From positions 1 through 24,878 of IMG/VR virus record IMGVR_UViG_3300042382_000722: a stretch of DNA of 24,878 nucleotides; one strand, written 5' to 3'. Shown piece after piece: positions 13,603 through 20,494 of the stretch. Below the pieces are notes generated by a model. That model saw only the letters and a list, made by a program, of their open reading frames with translations. It ran no database searches and had not been told where the DNA came from. The stretch comes from a virus. How positions within the stretch are numbered: the stretch's first letter is position 1; each line of letters starts with the position of its first letter. A program made the translations under genes and the position numbers.

Positions 13603-13804
13603 CTGGGTTTACAGCTTTTAGCCGCTCGGCGAGGTTTTTCTTTCTCTCCTCCACCAAATTATCCCTTTGGCGTTTCAACTCTAAAATCTCAGCATCTACT
13701 TTTCTCTGCCAAATCTTTCCGGCGATCGCCACCATCACCGCCCCAACAAAAACCACGGCATAACACAGCGGTATCCCAAAAATAACAATATCGACCCAGT
13801 GCAT
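13595..13804 (-). CDS. small N-anchored membrane protein with coiled-coil tail
   Basis: 69 residues starting MHWVDIVIFGIPLCYAVVFV; one membrane helix (residues about 6-28) followed by a strongly charged helix (VDAEILELKRQRDNLVEERK). GGGGGAAG lies 2-9 bases before the ATG. The one-helix-plus-coil plan resembles inner-membrane spanin or holin-type phage proteins in outline only. It is translated just before the tail-anchored coiled-coil protein and the two coils may pair. Confidence 0.6.
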   Translation of the reverse strand: MHWVDIVIFGIPLCYAVVFVGAVMVAIAGKIWQRKVDAEILELKRQRDNLVEERKKNLAERLKAVNPDV

Positions 13805-13877
13805 TGCTTCCCCCAGTATCTTTCCTTATTATCCCCTGCCAATTTGCGATCGCCACCGGAGCACAATAAATTATTGA

Positions 13878-13895
13878 CCACAAGTTAACTTGTGG
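13878..13895. promoter_or_regulatory. perfect 18-base palindrome
   Basis: CCACAAGTTAACTTGTGG in the 234-base gap between the leftward membrane pair and the methyltransferase gene. It reads as an operator; a T-run lies 7 bases downstream on the plus strand, so a weak terminator is an alternative. Confidence 0.45.
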
Positions 13896-13936
13896 GAGGC
13901 TTGTTTTTTAGGCAGGGAACAGCTATTTTGCTTGTA

Positions 13937-13956
13937 CACACTAAAATATTAGTGTG
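13937..13956. promoter_or_regulatory. perfect operator-like palindrome CACACTAA-N4-TTAGTGTG
   Basis: Eight-base arms, perfectly inverted, with a 4-base spacer, in the same divergent gap. The layout recurs imperfectly at 4341-4360 before the KilA-like gene. Confidence 0.45.
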
Positions 13957-13986
13957 CCCAACGAAGTAGAAAAATAAGCGCCAAAA

Positions 13987-14018
13987 AGCCCCCCAAACTT
14001 TGGACGGCGAGGGAGGCT
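13987..14018 (+). promoter_or_regulatory. leader hairpin before the methyltransferase gene
   Basis: AGCCCCCC pairs with GGGAGGCT with one mismatch, and CCAAA/TTTGG pairs inside it. It ends 20 bases before the ATG. No T-run follows, so a translational or protein-binding role is more likely than termination. Confidence 0.3.
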
Positions 14019-14038
14019 AATTGGCAAACTTGTAACTC

Positions 14039-14995
14039 ATGAATAATCTAGCATTTTTCGACAATCACCTCAACATTAAAACGTTTGCGTCAGGATTCTC
14101 TGGATATGGCGGCGCGGATCTGGGTTTAAAAGCCGCAGGATTAGAACACGCATGGGGCTTAGAAGTTGAGCCAAAACCAGCGGAAGTCTACAAAGCCAAC
14201 ATCGGGCGATGTCATGTCCAGAGCATCCTAGAAACCGACCCCATGAAGTTGGATCGCTCTGACTGGCTGCATATGTCTCCACCCTGTACCAATTTCAGTG
14301 CAGCAAAAACCAACGCCGCCGAAGCCCAGTTTGATATCGACTGTGCCAAGAAAGTTGCCGACTTTATCCGTGTACTACAGCCCAAAATTTTTACCCTTGA
14401 GAATGTGCAGGCATACAGCAAAGCGATCGCCTTCCAATTAATCGTCAACGAGCTTAACCGTACTGGTTACTGGAGCAATTGGCAGGTTCTAAATAGTGCT
14501 GATTTTGGCGTTCCGCAATCACGGCGGCGCTTGATTCTACGGGCGATCAAAGGGGGCTTTCTCCCATCGCTACCATCTCCCACGAAACACACGGGATGGT
14601 ATGAGGCGATCGCCGATCTTCTCCCCACACTAAAGATCTCCCCACTGACAAAATCGGAGCGGGAATCATTGCCAAAACAGCTTAATTATTCAGCCCCGTT
14701 AGCAGTCGAAACAGTGGGACGGCGTAGTGATTGCCCTGCCAAAGTTCGCACAGGCGATCGCCCTATCTGGACAATCAAGGCATTAGGTCAAGATTCCCAC
14801 TGGCACAAGTTCAAAATCATCGCACCAGATGGGGAAAAAGTGGTGGACGTTCCCTGCTTAGCCAGACTGCAAGGGTTTCCCGATGATTACCAATTTTCCG
14901 GCGTAGATAGTCGGGATGGGAAGGGGCTAGGAAATTCTGTCACACCGCCACTGATGACGGCGATCGCCAGAAACATCATGGGAATTGCATCCTGA
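14039..14995 (+). CDS. DNA (cytosine-5) methyltransferase
   Basis: 318 residues with the C5-methyltransferase motifs in normal order: motif I TFASGFSGYGGADLGL (15-30) for S-adenosylmethionine, motif IV SPPC with catalytic C83, motif VI ENV (121-123), motif VIII QSRRR (160-164), target-recognition region about 175-270, motif IX-like RLQGFPDDY (276-284) and motif X GNSVTPP (298-304). All catalytic residues are present, so it should methylate cytosine in a fixed DNA site; no restriction enzyme lies beside it, so it is solitary. Phages use such enzymes against host restriction. Because HIP1 (GCGATCGC) is so dense here, CGATCG is a plausible target, an inference from the known solitary methylation of that site in cyanobacteria. 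Confidence 0.93.
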   Translation: MNNLAFFDNHLNIKTFASGFSGYGGADLGLKAAGLEHAWGLEVEPKPAEVYKANIGRCHVQSILETDPMKLDRSDWLHMSPPCTNFSAAKTNAAEAQFDIDCAKKVADFIRVLQPKIFTLENVQAYSKAIAFQLIVNELNRTGYWSNWQVLNSADFGVPQSRRRLILRAIKGGFLPSLPSPTKHTGWYEAIADLLPTLKISPLTKSERESLPKQLNYSAPLAVETVGRRSDCPAKVRTGDRPIWTIKALGQDSHWHKFKIIAPDGEKVVDVPCLARLQGFPDDYQFSGVDSRDGKGLGNSVTPPLMTAIARNIMGIAS

Positions 14996-15003
14996 CCAGT
15001 TGA

Positions 15004-15097
15004 TATAATTAAGAGGCGATCGCCGTGTTGTTTACCTAAGGTTTCCAGCAGAGCAACGGCGATCAAATGCAAACAGGCGGTTAAGTGCCGCTTTTTT
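15004..15097 (+). ncRNA. candidate small RNA or structured 3' region with terminator
   Basis: A perfect TATAAT box at 15004-15009 (no good -35) precedes a stem GATCGCCGT/ACGGCGATC (15018-15026 with 15056-15064) and then a terminator hairpin GCGG/CCGC (15077-15091) with six T. This has the plan of a short RNA of about 80 bases. The simpler reading is a methyltransferase terminator with a structured 3' end; the stem is partly made of HIP1-like sequence. Confidence 0.3.
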
Positions 15098-15145
15098 GTT
15101 GCCTATATATGCTATGAGTGAGAAGCGGTTATATGGACAAAACTC

Positions 15146-15328
15146 ATGGCACGACACAAAAAAAACAAAAAAGCATTAAATGTCAGGGTAAATGAGCCGA
15201 CCCCACAAAAGCTAAAAGAACTGGCTATGTCGCTAGGTTTCAGCTATGGGGGGGAAGGACATACGGGGGCTTTCTTAGACGCGATCGCCAATGGCGAATT
15301 TATTCTGGTTCAAGCAAATTTAAAATAA
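15146..15328 (+). CDS. small basic protein, ribbon-helix-helix-like
   Basis: 60 residues starting MARHKKNKKALNVRVNEPTP. A basic tail, a short strand (ALNVRV), then a helix (PQKLKELAMSLGF) and a second helix (TGAFLDAIANGEF) follow the order of a ribbon-helix-helix DNA-binding protein. The stop codon sits inside the 25-base inverted repeat at 15322-15346, which overlaps the next promoter, so the protein may control that promoter. Family is a fold guess. Confidence 0.55.
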   Translation: MARHKKNKKALNVRVNEPTPQKLKELAMSLGFSYGGEGHTGAFLDAIANGEFILVQANLK

Positions 15329-15361
15329 GTGCTTGACACTTATTTTGATATTGACTAATAT
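15322..15361 (+). promoter_or_regulatory. strong promoter overlapping a perfect inverted repeat
   Basis: TTGACA at 15333-15338, 17 bases, TATAAT-like TAATAT at 15356-15361. A perfect inverted repeat with 10-base arms AAAATAAGTG/CACTTATTTT and a 5-base loop (15322-15346) covers the -35 box and the stop codon of the preceding gene. It can serve as operator, as a bidirectional terminator of the upstream gene, or both. Confidence 0.7.
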
Positions 15362-15367
15362 TGATTC

Positions 15368-15510
15368 AGTTGGATAAGTCCAGTGGGGACTCAAAACACC
15401 ACCCAGAGGCGACATAGGTGTCCAAGGCGAAACAGTCGAAACCCGCAAGGGTCTACGGGGAACACCCCTACCCGTACTGAAGAGACAGGGGATTCGCATG
15501 GTAACGACAA
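15368..15510 (+). ncRNA. structured RNA, TnpB-tail/omega-RNA-like element
   Basis: Starts at the expected start site of the promoter just upstream. Hairpins in order: AGTCC/GGACT (15377-15391), ACACC/GGTGT (15396-15421), ACCC-GCAA-GGGT with a GNRA tetraloop (15441-15452), and TACGGG/CCCGTA (15454-15476), the last competing with GGGG-AACA-CCCC. One frame is open for 45 codons from about 15379 to the TGA at 15513-15515 and reads GDIGVQGETVET, then RGTPLPVLKRQGIR. From memory this resembles the C-terminal tail of cyanobacterial TnpB proteins of IS200/IS605 elements, a region that overlaps the omega RNA that guides TnpB. No other TnpB part is present, so it is either a transposon remnant or a solo guide-RNA gene. 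Confidence 0.45.
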
Positions 15511-15645
15511 ATGACTGAATTAAACGAACTTTTCGCAGCGGCTGACAAAATCGGCAACAAATACCAATCCACTGAAGAGATTGCATCGCAGAAAGCGGCG
15601 ATGGATGCGGTAATGGCTGACATTATCAAAGAAGCGATCGCCTGA
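15511..15645 (+). CDS. 44-residue helical acidic protein
   Basis: ATG at 15511, stop TGA at 15643-15645. The sequence starts MTELNELFAAADKIGNKYQ and is helical and acidic, ending DIIKEAIA. The leader GGTAACGACAA before its ATG is identical to that before the gene at 1731. Its start overlaps the end of the TnpB-tail-like frame. It is followed after 8 bases by a terminator, so RNA element and ORF share one transcript. Function unknown. Confidence 0.5.
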   Translation: MTELNELFAAADKIGNKYQSTEEIASQKAAMDAVMADIIKEAIA

Positions 15646-15653
15646 TGTCTTGT

Positions 15654-15681
15654 GCCGCTCAGAAATGGGCGGCTTTTTTTT
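15654..15681 (+). terminator. rho-independent terminator
   Basis: Stem GCCGCTCA/TGGGCGGC (one G-T pair), GAAA tetraloop, then eight T. It ends the unit that begins at 15368. From 15682 to 15846 I see no gene. Confidence 0.85.
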
Positions 15682-15846
15682 ATTGCCCGTCGGATTTGTT
15701 CTCTGCTGGGGGCGATTGAAGGGGTGTTGATGTGCGGTGAAAATTTTGCCAGCCTAGATAAGCAAATAATGCGATCGCAGGAAACCATTGTGCGAGCCAG
15801 ACATCTTTTTTTATTAAATCCACGCTATCAATTATTCCCTATTTTC

Positions 15847-15876
15847 AAAAAAAAATGCCCCCCAATCAGGGGGCAT
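15847..15876 (-). terminator. terminator downstream of the tRNA
   Basis: Perfect 8-base stem ATGCCCCC/GGGGGCAT; on the minus strand nine T follow. It lies 18 bases after the tRNA 3' end. Confidence 0.85.
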
Positions 15877-15894
15877 AAAATGCATGGTCTCCAA

Positions 15895-15968
15895 TGGCGA
15901 CGAGTGGACTTGAACCACCGACCTTGAGGTTATGAGCCTCACGAGCTACCAGGCTGCTCTACGTCGCT
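15895..15968 (-). tRNA. initiator-type tRNA-Met (CAU anticodon)
   Basis: 74 bases, full cloverleaf. Acceptor 5' AGCGACG against 3' CGTCGCC gives pairs 2:71 to 7:66 and an A-C mismatch at 1:72, a hallmark of bacterial initiator tRNA. The D arm (GAGCAGCCTGGTAGCTC) is that of bacterial fMet tRNA; the anticodon arm is TGAGG-CTCATAA-CCTCA, so two of the three usual G-C pairs are present and 29:41 is A-T; the T arm is GGTGG-TTCAAGT-CCACT. Discriminator A73; CCA is not encoded. It would be charged with methionine, formylated and used for initiation. It may belong to the phage or be a host gene reached by the window. Confidence 0.88.
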
Positions 15969-16119
15969 AAAAATAAGCCTATCACAATCCCCCTCGTATA
16001 GGTTGCTCCTTCCGGTGGCGGTTAACCGGACTCGAAGAAGTTGAAATTATATTGACAGTTCCAGCGGTTCGCACTCACCCATAAAAGTGCTGTACACCAC
16101 AGTTTTTTAGGACAATCAA
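15969..16119. promoter_or_regulatory. non-coding region upstream of the tRNA
   Basis: On the minus strand a TATAAT box lies at 16051-16046 without a good -35 box, 78 bases before the tRNA; it is the only promoter signal seen for it. TCCGGT/ACCGGA (16011-16016 and 16025-16030) surrounds the palindrome CGGTTAACCG (16019-16028). No ORF is supported. Confidence 0.35.
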
Positions 16120-16518
16120 ATGACTTTTATTATTTCCGCTACAGTTTGCGCCGCTTTCGTTTATTTTGCGATCGCCTTCATCGCCACAATGCGCGATCGC
16201 CTGATGAGCAGATTTGACAACAATTGTTTCCAAAAACCTGAGCCAGATATTGCCGTGACGGATTGCGAAGACATCCCCCAAATCGTTGCAGAGCCTGAGA
16301 TCGAGGATGCTACCCTAATCTGTTACGACACCAAAAGTATCCGAGGATTGAGAGATTACATCCGCTCTAATAATTTGCAGGCAGTCGTAAAGGAACGGAT
16401 CGGCAAGACCGTATCGAAATGCAGCAAGGATGAACTGATGGCAGCGATCGCCTACCCCCCCACCCCGATTCCTCTGACTCTTAAGCTGGTGGACCATCCA
16501 CCATTAGGGGTGAACTGA
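16120..16518 (+). CDS. unknown membrane-anchored protein with SAP-like C-terminus
   Basis: 132 residues with AGGA 9 bases before the ATG. An N-terminal membrane helix (IISATVCAAFVYFAIAFIA) is followed by a polar acidic linker (EPDIAVTDCEDIPQIVAEPE) and a helical segment (LRDYIRSNNLQAVVKERIGK, then CSKDELMAAIA) with the helix-turn-helix spacing of a SAP-like motif. Its last 67 bases overlap, tail to tail, the end of the late-control D gene on the other strand. Function unknown. Confidence 0.55.
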   Translation: MTFIISATVCAAFVYFAIAFIATMRDRLMSRFDNNCFQKPEPDIAVTDCEDIPQIVAEPEIEDATLICYDTKSIRGLRDYIRSNNLQAVVKERIGKTVSKCSKDELMAAIAYPPTPIPLTLKLVDHPPLGVN

Positions 16519-17474
16519 TGGGACGATTCTTGAATCTGCCATAGCCCATCAAATATCCCAAACCCTGAGAGGGTGAAGTTTAGCCCGGCAATATACCGAG
16601 CTTCACCCTCCACGGCGATCTCCCCCTCGTACTGGGTGGCATTGGCGGCTCTCAATTTTTCCGTCGCAATCAATTCCGCTTGCCGTTGAGTTTCAGCCCG
16701 CTCATTTAGCACCAGCACATCCTCTGAATCCGTGGCGATCGCCGCCTCAATTTTCACCTCAATTTCCGCCTCGTCATCCGGTTTGGAATAGGTGAGCAGC
16801 GCACTTTTGTAGGTTCCCACGAGCTTCTTGGTTACCGAAAAACTGGTGATATCAGCACGGGTCAGCTCGAACACAGACTCCTGAGCATCCAGATCTGACC
16901 AATTGTAGAAAATTAAATTTTCGCCTTCGACCTTAAATAATTGCCCGTAATCCTTGGCGATCCGCTGCAAAAAAAACAGGTCACTTTCTTCGTTCTGGGT
17001 GATTCGTTCAAAGGAAACCTCCACAATAGTTCCCTTGACGGTGAGGGATTGCCGCTTTGCCACTTCATCAACGATCGCCTTAAGGGTTACATTCTCATAT
17101 TCCTTAGACCGTTTCTCCCTAAGGTTTTTTGCCACTGGAGTTGCTTGCGCCCCGATAGAAACGCGATCGCCAGAGTCAGAAAAATCATATTTAAGGTCAT
17201 CAACCTCGAAGACCCCCGCATCCAAAATTTCATCGGTGTTCAGGTACAGGAATTTAACCTCGATTTTGTCCTTCGCAGTCGGTGACCAATCAGATTGCCA
17301 GAGCCGCTGCGAATCATCGATCTCAATGTCGATATCGGGCGAATCGTGATTGATTTTATCGTTATAGGTGATGCCCTTGAGAAAGGGATAAATATCGTTA
17401 GTTACGTTCGTCCCACGGTAGGTAATTTCTACGGTGGGTTTTCGCATTTCAATACGGACTGTTCCGGTTGGCAT
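16452..17474 (-). CDS. tail hub/late control protein, P2 gpD family
   Basis: 340 residues. The N-terminus (MRKPTVEITYRGTNVTND, then PDIDIEIDDSQRLW) and the middle (EESDLFFLQRIAKDYGQLFK, with VEGENLIFYN) are typical of the gpD/Mu gp44/T4 gp27-like hub family, which forms the base of the tail tube at the baseplate. YIAGLNFTLSGFGIFDGLW near the C-terminus matches the family's late beta domain. It is the last gene of the tail operon, in the T-U-X-D order of P2-like phages, and starts 4 bases after the stop of the X gene. Baseplate genes that follow D in some phages are not present here. Confidence 0.85.
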   Translation of the reverse strand: MPTGTVRIEMRKPTVEITYRGTNVTNDIYPFLKGITYNDKINHDSPDIDIEIDDSQRLWQSDWSPTAKDKIEVKFLYLNTDEILDAGVFEVDDLKYDFSDSGDRVSIGAQATPVAKNLREKRSKEYENVTLKAIVDEVAKRQSLTVKGTIVEVSFERITQNEESDLFFLQRIAKDYGQLFKVEGENLIFYNWSDLDAQESVFELTRADITSFSVTKKLVGTYKSALLTYSKPDDEAEIEVKIEAAIATDSEDVLVLNERAETQRQAELIATEKLRAANATQYEGEIAVEGEARYIAGLNFTLSGFGIFDGLWQIQESSHQFTPNGGWSTSLRVRGIGVGG

Positions 17475-17477
17475 AAT

Positions 17478-17702
17478 CTATCGTTCCCACGGCGGCAAAA
17501 TCTTTTGTCTCGCTGTTGATTGTTCCCGCACTGGCACGTTGATAATTTGTCCTGCTGGCAGAAACATCACGCCCGAAAACGCCGGATTTACCCGCATAAT
17601 CCCCACATAATCAAAGGGGTCGCCATAAAATTCCTGCGCGATCATATCAAGGCGATCGCCATCAACAGTTCTATATCGATAAAAAGTCTGCTCAGTTGTC
17701 AT
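17478..17702 (-). CDS. tail protein X, LysM-like
   Basis: 74 residues. YRYRTVDGDRLDMIAQEFYG, with DPFDYVGIMRVNP and FLPAGQIINVPV, is the LysM-like pattern of P2 gpX family proteins: a short beta-alpha-alpha-beta unit beginning with the D-G-D-x-L turn. gpX is a small tail or baseplate-associated protein that may bind glycan. Start overlaps the U gene by 4 bases (ATGA), so they are coupled. Confidence 0.88.
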   Translation of the reverse strand: MTTEQTFYRYRTVDGDRLDMIAQEFYGDPFDYVGIMRVNPAFSGVMFLPAGQIINVPVREQSTARQKILPPWER

Positions 17703-18151
17703 CCCACGGGTCCCTGCGCTGGTTGCCTAAAAACGGTACGGTCTGCGGTGGGTTCATTTACCACAACGATAACCCCAACATATTCCAACAGCTTAATTTT
17801 GCACTCAATAATTTCCGCCCCAGTATTCACGTCAATCTGCGAGGGACGGTGATCAATGCTATCGATCACCCATAGCCCTTTGAACTGCTCGTTAATCACC
17901 AAGGATTGAGGCTTAGCGGCATCCATTATGTCCTTAAGTTCTTGCAATCGCTCCGTGGGATTTTCCGTTAAAAACGGGTGCAACTGAAGGTCAAGGTTGA
18001 TCGTATCGAGTTGCCCACCGACCTGCTGCAATGTGGGTTTTCCCTCTAGGCGACGATGTTGGGCGAAATTTTGCTGCCCACCTTCACTGATGGATCGCAA
18101 CCCCTCCCCAACTAAAAATGATATTTCTCCGAGTGTGGCGATCGCCTTCAT
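17699..18151 (-). CDS. tail protein U, P2 gpU family
   Basis: 150 residues. The N-terminus (ATLGEISFLVGEG), the middle (GQLDTINLDLQLHPFL and RLQELKDIMDAAKPQSLVI) and GLWVIDSIDHRPSQI with a closing strand (KIKLLEYV) match the gpU family, which forms a terminator or hub ring of contractile tails. It lies 18 bases after the tape measure gene and overlaps X by 4 bases, as in P2-like operons. Confidence 0.85.
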   Translation of the reverse strand: MKAIATLGEISFLVGEGLRSISEGGQQNFAQHRRLEGKPTLQQVGGQLDTINLDLQLHPFLTENPTERLQELKDIMDAAKPQSLVINEQFKGLWVIDSIDHRPSQIDVNTGAEIIECKIKLLEYVGVIVVVNEPTADRTVFRQPAQGPVG

Positions 18152-18169
18152 TGTCTTCCCCCAAATTTC

Positions 18170-20494
18170 CTAAGCATTTGAATACCTTGTGCGATCGCGA
18201 CGGGCTGTTGCACTTTCAATGATCCTAACGATTTCCCCTTGGTTAGCCCTGATTTGAGCCATGATTCCCTGCCCATCGCCGCCGCTAGTGAGTTGAAAAT
18301 TAACAGTGATGGGGGAATTACTGCTGTTATTTGTTGTTGTCCCTCCCGCCGCTGCCTGTGCATTCATTGGAGTTGGTGGGGTCATGCCCATCGCAGGAGC
18401 TAACGAGTTAAAAGGTTGGGTCATGGGCATAGTCTGTGCCGCAGGGATTAACGGTTGGGCGATCGCCATAGCAGGGACAAAAACTTGGGACATGGCAGAA
18501 GGAACCGCCGCCGCATTCCCTAAAACTCCCTTAGCGATCGTTGCCATCAACTGACCACCGGAATAAGTCAGATCACTGAATGGTCCCTCTTTGGCATCAG
18601 AGAATGGGAGTAACGCCCGCGCCGCAGATAATGCCTCACTGACTGCCGCTTTAATCTCTCCAATCTTAGATTTAATCCCTGCCACCAATGCCGAAATTAA
18701 GCCCACACCAGCAGAACGAAATGAACCAATAAATCCTGTTACCACCCCTGCCGCTGCACTCAAAGAACTACTAATAGCAGAAGGGATTTGAGCCATTGTT
18801 GATCGTATAGAGGTAATCATGCCTTGAATTGCGGCTACAACGGCGGATTTAATAGCATTCCATCGAGAAACCATTGCCGATTGTACTGCGGTCATGACAG
18901 ATTGAATCGTACTAACAATATTCTGAAAAATCCCTGTTATTGCTTGCCACAATCCTTGTAAAACACTGATTACAGTCTGCAAAATAGCTTGAAAAACGGA
19001 CACAACTGTGTATTTCACGCCCATCCAAACTTCGGCAAGGAATGCGCCAACACTCCCAAATTCTCTGACTTTAGCAATGATGTAAATAATATTCCAAATC
19101 CAGATCGCTACAGCCGCAATAATCAACCCACCCACAACACCAATTGCCGCCCCTAATCCAACAAAAGCAGCTTTGATATTGGCAATGATGGCAGTAAGTC
19201 CCCCCGCAGCCATGACTGTGCCGACGATTTGCATAAATGCGCCAAGGGGAATCAATAACGCTCCAACACCAAGAGTTAACGCCCCAAAACCAACCGCAAG
19301 ATTTTTCACCCAAGCAGGTGCTTCAGCTAAGCCGATCGCCATCTTGGTTAACGCCTGAGCAATTCCGGTGATCGCATCAGTCAACCCACTCGCCCCCAAG
19401 GCGATCCCCAGTTCAGCAAACGCATTCCGCATGAGTTGCATCTTTGCCGCCGAGGTACTGGACATCGTTTCAAAGGAATCAGCGACACTTGATCCTTCTT
19501 TCCCTAAGAACTGAAACCCTTTCCCAATTCCCTCGGAAGCCCCTGCAATCCGAGCCAACTCGTCATCAAAACCAGCACCGATAATATCGTTAAAAATTCC
19601 CAAGGCTTCGGGACCCTTTGCCGCCGCCGCCTCAAAAACTTCCTGCATCACAGCAGTACCTTCTCCAGCCTGCATCCTTGACTGGAGTTCTTCTACGGAA
19701 AAACCTAATTCCTCAAATGCCGCTTGCGCCTTGGGAGTCGCTTTCGTCGCATTAGCCAACACCCCACCAAAACTTGTAAATGCGTTTGCAGCAATTTCAG
19801 GAGCCATGCCCAACTCGATGATCGAAGCACCAAATGCCGCGATATCACTTTCCCCCATTCCAAAATCTTTCATCGCACTGGCACGTTGCACGAAGTTCAA
19901 AACCTCAGACTCCGTAACCGCCATGCTATCCCCTAGGGCGTTGACGTTATCCGCAAACTTGGTCAGTCGTTTAACGTCTAAAACCCCATCGTCAATCATG
20001 CCAAACGAAGCGGCTAATTTCCCCACCGAATTCCCTGCATCCTCTGCGGTCATGTCGAACGCCGTGGACATTTGCGCCGTAAGCTCTGTAAATTCCTTTA
20101 GCCCTTTAGCCCCAATGCCCATCTTTGATCCGGCTGTGGCAATCTCAGCCAAACCAGTGGCGGCGATCGGGATTGTTCGGGACAGTTCAAGGATATCCTG
20201 ACCCATGCTTTGCAGCGGATCGCCTGTGAGGTTTGCGGCTTTCCCCAGTTCCGCCATCGAGGTTTCAAAATTGCTCGACACCTCAAAAATTGAAGAGCCA
20301 AGCCCGACCATGGTGTTCATTATCGAACGACCCACGTTGGAGATTTGACTCCCAACCCGCTGCATCTGCTCACCAAGGGCGATGCTTTGAGTTGTCTTAT
20401 TCAGCCCATCAATCTGAGCTTTTAACGCCTCAATTTCCGCTCTTGCCTGATCAGCAACCGCGCTGATTTCGATTCTTAACTGGGCTTCACTCAT
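18170..20494 (-). CDS. tail tape measure protein (TP901-type core)
   Basis: 774 residues. The N-terminal part is coiled coil; residues about 80-330 (FETSMAELGKAANLTGDPL, GLAEIATAGSKMGIGAKGLK, FGMGESDIAAFGASIIELG) are the conserved TP901 tape measure core. Several long hydrophobic segments lie at about 390-480, as usual for proteins that thread the tail and later enter the membrane. At 0.15 nm per residue the tail would be about 116 nm long; this is a rule of thumb. The ATG overlaps the stop of the chaperone extension (ATGA). Confidence 0.9.
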   Translation of the reverse strand: MSEAQLRIEISAVADQARAEIEALKAQIDGLNKTTQSIALGEQMQRVGSQISNVGRSIMNTMVGLGSSIFEVSSNFETSMAELGKAANLTGDPLQSMGQDILELSRTIPIAATGLAEIATAGSKMGIGAKGLKEFTELTAQMSTAFDMTAEDAGNSVGKLAASFGMIDDGVLDVKRLTKFADNVNALGDSMAVTESEVLNFVQRASAMKDFGMGESDIAAFGASIIELGMAPEIAANAFTSFGGVLANATKATPKAQAAFEELGFSVEELQSRMQAGEGTAVMQEVFEAAAAKGPEALGIFNDIIGAGFDDELARIAGASEGIGKGFQFLGKEGSSVADSFETMSSTSAAKMQLMRNAFAELGIALGASGLTDAITGIAQALTKMAIGLAEAPAWVKNLAVGFGALTLGVGALLIPLGAFMQIVGTVMAAGGLTAIIANIKAAFVGLGAAIGVVGGLIIAAVAIWIWNIIYIIAKVREFGSVGAFLAEVWMGVKYTVVSVFQAILQTVISVLQGLWQAITGIFQNIVSTIQSVMTAVQSAMVSRWNAIKSAVVAAIQGMITSIRSTMAQIPSAISSSLSAAAGVVTGFIGSFRSAGVGLISALVAGIKSKIGEIKAAVSEALSAARALLPFSDAKEGPFSDLTYSGGQLMATIAKGVLGNAAAVPSAMSQVFVPAMAIAQPLIPAAQTMPMTQPFNSLAPAMGMTPPTPMNAQAAAGGTTTNNSSNSPITVNFQLTSGGDGQGIMAQIRANQGEIVRIIESATARRDRTRYSNA

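Noticed and set aside
15396-15486. Hammerhead ribozyme (GGCGAAAC and CTGAAGA segments look like parts of the core)
   Set aside because: The CTGANGA-like segment lies after, not before, the GAAA segment and no stem II joins them in the required order.
1720-15513. Identical 14-base leader GGTAACGACAAATG before the genes at 1731 and 15511
   Set aside because: A 14-base match is expected about once or twice by chance in 25 kb; the upstream sequences share nothing more, so it is noted but not counted as evidence of mobility.
15468-15788. Leftward 106-codon frame opposite the structured RNA and 44-residue ORF
   Set aside because: It runs through a strong terminator and has the composition of an antisense shadow.
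15652-15927. Rightward 91-codon frame
   Set aside because: It begins inside a terminator hairpin and ends inside the tRNA on the other strand; it has no ribosome-binding site.
16052-16080. TTGACA as promoter of the gene at 16120
   Set aside because: No -10 box at 16-18 bases; the nearest AT-rich hexamer is too far away.
18306-20466. Rightward frames within the tape measure gene
   Set aside because: Alanine/proline-rich antisense shadows of a long, well-supported leftward gene.
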